Shown here: positions 60,435 through 64,000 of the stretch, in pieces
Layout of the letters: each line of letters begins with the position of its first letter
Numbering within the stretch: position 1 is the first letter of the stretch
From: JAVBMU01 sp031552185
GTDB lineage: Bacteria > Actinomycetota > Actinomycetes > Actinomycetales > Cellulomonadaceae
NCBI GenBank assembly: GCA_031552185.1
Contig: JAVBMU010000046.1
Coordinates: forward strand, 1 to 64,000
Length of the DNA: 64,000 nt
Direction of reading: 5' to 3'
Translations under genes and position numbers: made by a program
Notes under the pieces: generated by a model
The model's database searches: none
The model's input: only the letters and a program-made list of their open reading frames with translations
What the model was told of the DNA's origin: nothing

Positions 60435-61154
60435 TTACGCAACCCCAAGGTAGGCCTCCTTGATCGACGGTTCGGCGAGCAGGTCGCGACCGATCCCGGA
60501 CCGGACCACCTCGCCCGTTTCCAGGACGTACGCACGATCGGACCGGGACAGCGCCGCGCGGGCGTTCTGTTCCACCAGCAGCACCGTGGTCCCCTGGGCG
60601 TTGATCTGGGAGATGATCCGGAAGATCTGTTGGGAGACCATCGGCGCGAGACCCATCGAGGGCTCGTCGAGCAGGAGCAACCGCGGCCGCGCCATCAGGG
60701 CGCGGCCGATCGCGAGCATCTGCTGCTCACCGCCGGAGAGCGTGCCGCCCGCCTGCCGCCGGCGCTCGGCCAGGCGCGGGAAAAGCTCATAGACCCGATC
60801 GATCGCGGCGTCGTGCTCGGCCCGGCTCCCGAATGGTCGCCCATAGGCTCCCATATCGAGATTTTCGAGCACGCTCATCCCGCCGAAGATACCCCGCCCC
60901 TCGGGCGCCTGGATAATTCCCGCCCGGGCCCGTAGGTGCGGCTTGAGCCGGGTGATGTCGGCGCCGTCGAACAGGATTCGACCGGACGCCACCGGGCGAA
61001 TACCGGAAATCGCCCGCATGGTCGTCGTCTTACCGGCGCCGTTGGCGCCGATCAGCGTGACCAGCTCGCCCTCGGAAACGGTCAGGCCGACGTCGCGCAC
61101 GGCCGCGATCCGGCCGTAGGCGACCGTCATGTGAGCGATCTCAAGCAAGGGCAT
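60435..61154 (-). CDS. livF: branched-chain amino acid ABC transporter ATP-binding protein LivF
   Basis: 239-residue ATPase. Walker A GANGAGKTT (37-45), signature LSGGEQQM, Walker B LLLLDEPSMGL, and the LivF-specific QAPEGRGIFGGMSVLENL. It overlaps the livG stop by 14 nt. With LivG, LivM and LivH it forms a Leu/Ile/Val-type importer; a binding protein gene is not in the window. Related urea or short-chain amide importers use the same layout. Confidence 0.92.
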   Translation of the reverse strand: MPLLEIAHMTVAYGRIAAVRDVGLTVSEGELVTLIGANGAGKTTTMRAISGIRPVASGRILFDGADITRLKPHLRARAGIIQAPEGRGIFGGMSVLENLDMGAYGRPFGSRAEHDAAIDRVYELFPRLAERRRQAGGTLSGGEQQMLAIGRALMARPRLLLLDEPSMGLAPMVSQQIFRIISQINAQGTTVLLVEQNARAALSRSDRAYVLETGEVVRSGIGRDLLAEPSIKEAYLGVA

Positions 61155-62157
61155 CGCGAGCCTCCTCTCCGCCGGGTTCGTCGTCGTCGGCCACGCCGAG
61201 GTACGCCGCGATGACCGCCGGGTCCTGGGTGACCTCCTCGGGCGTGCCGTCGGCGATCACCCGGCCGAACTCGAGGACCACGATGCGGTCGGTGACCCCC
61301 CGCACCAAGCGCATGTCGTGCTCGATGAGCAAGACGGTGTATCCGTCGTCGCGAACGTGCCGAATCAGGTCCATCAGGGCCTGCTTCTCCGCCGGGTTGA
61401 ACCCGGCGGCAGGCTCGTCCAGACACAGCAGCTTGGGCTCAGTTGCCAATGCTCGCGCGATCTCCAGCCGGCGCTGGTCGCCGTAGGACAGGTTGCGGGC
61501 CTTCTCGGTGGCCCGGCGCCCGATGCCGACGAACTCGAGCAGCGCCATCGCCCGGTCGATCGCGTCCCGCTCCTCCCGGCGATGCCGCGGCAGCCGCAGC
61601 AGCGCCCCGGGTACGGACGTGCGGTGCCGCGCGTCCGTGCCGACGACGACGTTCTCCAGCGCCGTCATCTCGTTGAACAGGCGGATGTTCTGGAAGGTCC
61701 GGGCAATGCCGCGCCGGGTGATCTGGTACCGGGCCAGGTTCCCGACCGCCCGCCCGTCGAAGACGACTTTTCCGCTCACGGGCCGGTAGACCCCGGTCAT
61801 GGTGTTGAAAGCGGTGGTCTTGCCGGCGCCGTTCGGGCCGATCAGGCCGAGAATCTCGCCCCGTCGGATCTCGAACGTCACGTCGTCGAGGGCGACCAAC
61901 CCACCGAACCGAACGGTGACATTCGTCAGGGACAGCAGCGACTCGCCCGGCTTGGCCCGGACCTTGCGGTCCGGGGCGACCATGGCGTCAACGAAATCGG
62001 CGTCAGCCAATTCCGGGCGAACTTGTTCGACGCCGACCGACGGCTCGGCGAGCCCGGCGCCGGGCAGGTAATCCTCGGCGGTGAGGACAGTCTCGGCGGA
62101 GGCCTGGTGGGCATCGCTGTGGTCGCTGCCCGCGCGGATGCCGGATTCGTCGCTCAT
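61141..62157 (-). CDS. livG: branched-chain amino acid ABC transporter ATP-binding protein LivG
   Basis: 338 residues. Walker A GLIGPNGAGKTTAFN, the LivG-type TRRGIARTFQNIRLFNEMTALENV, signature LSYGDQRRLEIARAL, Walker B LLCLDEPAAGFNP. The first 75 residues are an acidic extension not typical of the family. The ATG at 62157 overlaps the livM stop (ATGA). Confidence 0.92.
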   Translation of the reverse strand: MSDESGIRAGSDHSDAHQASAETVLTAEDYLPGAGLAEPSVGVEQVRPELADADFVDAMVAPDRKVRAKPGESLLSLTNVTVRFGGLVALDDVTFEIRRGEILGLIGPNGAGKTTAFNTMTGVYRPVSGKVVFDGRAVGNLARYQITRRGIARTFQNIRLFNEMTALENVVVGTDARHRTSVPGALLRLPRHRREERDAIDRAMALLEFVGIGRRATEKARNLSYGDQRRLEIARALATEPKLLCLDEPAAGFNPAEKQALMDLIRHVRDDGYTVLLIEHDMRLVRGVTDRIVVLEFGRVIADGTPEEVTQDPAVIAAYLGVADDDEPGGEEARDALA

Positions 62158-63422
62158 CGCGCGGCTCCTTCCTGTCGGCTCGGGTCGTCGGTCGGAGCGT
62201 TGGCCCGGGGGCGCGCGGCCCGTCGGGCCACCTCGTACAGCTCCCGGCCATAGGTGAGGAGCTTCTGCCGGACCGGGAGCAGACCCTGCGGACGGAAGAC
62301 CATCAACACCATCAGCGCGAGGCCGAAGAACAGGTAGCGGTAGCTGGCGATCCGGGTGCCGTCGATCGGAATGCCGAACAGGTCCGTCCGGCCGAGGAAG
62401 AAGTTGGGCAGGTAGACGATGATGAATGCGCCCAGGATCACTCCGAGCTTGTTTCCTTGCCCGCCCAGGACCACGGCGCACAGGAACAGGACTGAATTGA
62501 TCACGTTGAAGTTGGTCGGGATCACGAACTGGACCTGGCCCGCGTACAGTGCCCCGGCGGCGCCGCCGATCGAAGCGCCGATCACGAAGGCCCACAGCTT
62601 GAACCGGAAGGTCGGCACGCCCATCAGCTCGGCCGCGTCCTCGTCCTCCCGGATCGCCACCCAGGCTCGGCCCACCCGGGACCGCTCCAGGTTCCCGACC
62701 AGCAACAACGAGATCACGATGCCGACCAGGCTGACCCAGTACCACCAGACCCCGGAATTCAAGGTGCCGCTCGCGTTGCCCGCCGAGAAGACGCCGTCGG
62801 GCATCGAGTCCGACGCCGCCAGGCGGGGGAAGGCGACGCCCCGCAGCCCCTGCCCGCCGCCGGTCACCGTGCCCAGGTTGTCCGCGAGCAGCCGGACGAT
62901 CTCACCGAAGCCCAGGGTGACGATGGCAAGGTAGTCCCCGCGCAACCGCAGCGTCGGCGAGCCCAGAAGGAGGCCGGAGAGCGACGTCAGGCAGACCGCA
63001 ACCGGCAGGATCGCCAGCCACGCCCAGCGCTCGGACAACCACTCGTCGGTCTGGTTCCACGGGCTGTCCGGGCTGGTGAAGATGGCGACGGTGTAGGCGC
63101 CGATCGCGTAGAAGCCGACGTAGCCGAGGTCCAGCAGGCCCGCCTGCCCGACGACGACGTTCAGCCCGATCGCGATCAGGGCGATCATGCCGAACTGCGC
63201 CATCACCCCACCGAAGCTGGTGCCCACCGTCGTCAGGACCGGCAGGTTCAGCACCGGCAGCAACGCCATGAGCAGCCAGAACGGGACGCCCAGCAGCCAC
63301 TGGGTCGGCCGGGCGAGGGCGTCCCACCACAGCCGCATCCGGTCCCCGGCGCCGGCGTACCGCCGGCCGCCCGGGGCGGCGGTCACCCGGGGTCGCTGCG
63401 CCGTGCCGACTCGGGCGCTCAC
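62154..63422 (-). CDS. livM: branched-chain amino acid ABC transporter permease LivM
   Basis: Membrane subunit of 422 residues. Seen: IALIAIGLNVVVGQAGLLDLGYVGFYAIGAYTVAI, the loop LRLRGDYLAIVTLGFGEIVRLLADN, and the conserved EAA-like REDEDAAELMGVPTFRFKLWAFVIGASIGGAAGALYAG. The GTG at 63422 overlaps the livH stop (GTGA). The N-terminal 45 residues before the first membrane segment are poorly conserved. Confidence 0.9.
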   Translation of the reverse strand: MSARVGTAQRPRVTAAPGGRRYAGAGDRMRLWWDALARPTQWLLGVPFWLLMALLPVLNLPVLTTVGTSFGGVMAQFGMIALIAIGLNVVVGQAGLLDLGYVGFYAIGAYTVAIFTSPDSPWNQTDEWLSERWAWLAILPVAVCLTSLSGLLLGSPTLRLRGDYLAIVTLGFGEIVRLLADNLGTVTGGGQGLRGVAFPRLAASDSMPDGVFSAGNASGTLNSGVWWYWVSLVGIVISLLLVGNLERSRVGRAWVAIREDEDAAELMGVPTFRFKLWAFVIGASIGGAAGALYAGQVQFVIPTNFNVINSVLFLCAVVLGGQGNKLGVILGAFIIVYLPNFFLGRTDLFGIPIDGTRIASYRYLFFGLALMVLMVFRPQGLLPVRQKLLTYGRELYEVARRAARPRANAPTDDPSRQEGAAR

Positions 63423-64000
63423 GAGCGGACCTTCCCGAACGACTCGCCGAGGATGCCGGTGGGGCGCACCATCAGCACGCCGATCAGGAGGACGAACGCA
63501 ACGACGTCGCGCCATTGGGTGCCGAACAAGACCTGGCCGTAGTTCTCCATCACGCCCAGCAGCAGGCCGCCCAGGAGCGCCCCGCGCAGGTTGCCGATGC
63601 CGCCCAGGACGGCCGCCGAGAACGCCTTGATCCCGAGGATGAAGCCACCGGAGTAGATGATCCCGTTGGGCACCCGCAGCGTGTACAGCAGCGCGGCCGC
63701 GCCGGCCAGCACTCCGCCGAGAAGGAACGTCTGCATGATGACCCGTTCCCGGGAGACGCCCATCAGCGTCGCCGTGATCGGGTCCTGCGCGACGGCGCGG
63801 ATCCCGCGCCCGAACACCGTCCGGTTGACGACGACGTCGGTCGCCAGCGCCAGGATCAGGGCCGAGGCGACGATGATCAGCGTCACATTCGTCACCGCGG
63901 CCCCGAAGAGATGGAACTGCACCTGCGGCTCCACGAGGCGGATCGGCTCCTGCGCATTGACGCCGCCGAGTTCGCCGCCGGTCAGCCGGGGCAGGACGAA
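63419..64000 (-). CDS. livH: branched-chain amino acid ABC transporter permease LivH, 5' end cut by window edge
   Basis: 193 residues visible; the frame is open to the window edge, and the family is usually about 290-300 residues, so roughly 100 N-terminal residues are missing. Conserved LivH segments: GRGIRAVAQDPITATLMGVSRERVIMQTFLLGGVLAGAAALLY and GIKAFSAAVLGGIGNLRGALLGGLLLGVMENY. First gene of the liv operon visible here; the binding protein is likely upstream, outside the window. Confidence 0.92.
   Translation of the reverse strand, partial: FVLPRLTGGELGGVNAQEPIRLVEPQVQFHLFGAAVTNVTLIIVASALILALATDVVVNRTVFGRGIRAVAQDPITATLMGVSRERVIMQTFLLGGVLAGAAALLYTLRVPNGIIYSGGFILGIKAFSAAVLGGIGNLRGALLGGLLLGVMENYGQVLFGTQWRDVVAFVLLIGVLMVRPTGILGESFGKVRS

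Overview
The window is chromosomal DNA of a very GC-rich actinomycete. Evidence: third codon positions are almost all G or C, GTG starts and 4-nt ATGA/GTGA gene overlaps are frequent, and several systems are of actinobacterial type (DasR-like GntR regulator with a dre-type palindrome next to an N-acetylglucosamine-type PTS, PHO-box-like GTTCAnC repeats at phosphate carriers, a YbaB protein, zinc-finger anti-sigma domains). I cannot fix the genus. I see no tRNA, rRNA, transposase, phage module or CRISPR array.

Layout: 1-3755 is a sugar PTS locus (edge-truncated enzyme I, EIIC, dre palindrome, DasR-like regulator, two EIIB proteins, EIIA). 3900-13000 holds housekeeping and single genes (RlmC rRNA methyltransferase, DUF1963 protein, alpha/beta hydrolase, S9 peptidase, CopD/CtaG fusion). 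13057-18043 is an accessory patch: a double-HTH regulator divergent from an HTH/peptide-deformylase fusion, then a family of tandem lipoprotein paralogues with one truncated copy. 18051-24352 has YbaB and a six-gene MoxR/DUF58/VWA/VWA/TPR (Bat-like) operon. 24489-25060 is an intergenic repeat array and a terminator. 25161-31476 carries narK, a LysE exporter and a branched-chain 2-oxoacid dehydrogenase operon (E1alpha, E1beta, E2) behind a three-copy operator. 31885-36525 carries two twin XRE regulators around a HisC-type aminotransferase, then purB. 36657-43766 has a large secreted CotH/PA14 protein, a ScyD/ScyE-like secreted protein, a PrmC paralogue and VanZ. 43951-49151 contains a second large repeat array, an ECF-like sigma factor, an ADP-ribosylglycohydrolase-like protein and an unusual sigma-region-4/zinc-finger protein. 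49152-54709 has a threonine aldolase, two PiT phosphate carriers each with a PHO-box-like element, and an APH-fold protein. 54796-64000 has a PAS protein, an AAA ATPase, a lipoprotein, and a branched-chain amino acid ABC transporter (LivF, G, M, and H cut by the window edge).

The most unusual signals are: (1) a set of intergenic repeats with an exact 20-bp period, often as inverted arms around a short spacer, at 4100, 5499, 24489, 36569 and 43951; (2) the 44.4-48.9 kb module, where an ECF-like sigma factor and a protein made of sigma region 4 plus an anti-sigma zinc finger, but no region 2, share a distinctive sequence motif and flank an ADP-ribosylglycohydrolase-like protein with altered metal ligands; (3) the HTH/peptide-deformylase fusion. 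Short in-frame tandem duplications in many coding regions suggest that the genome readily makes small repeats.
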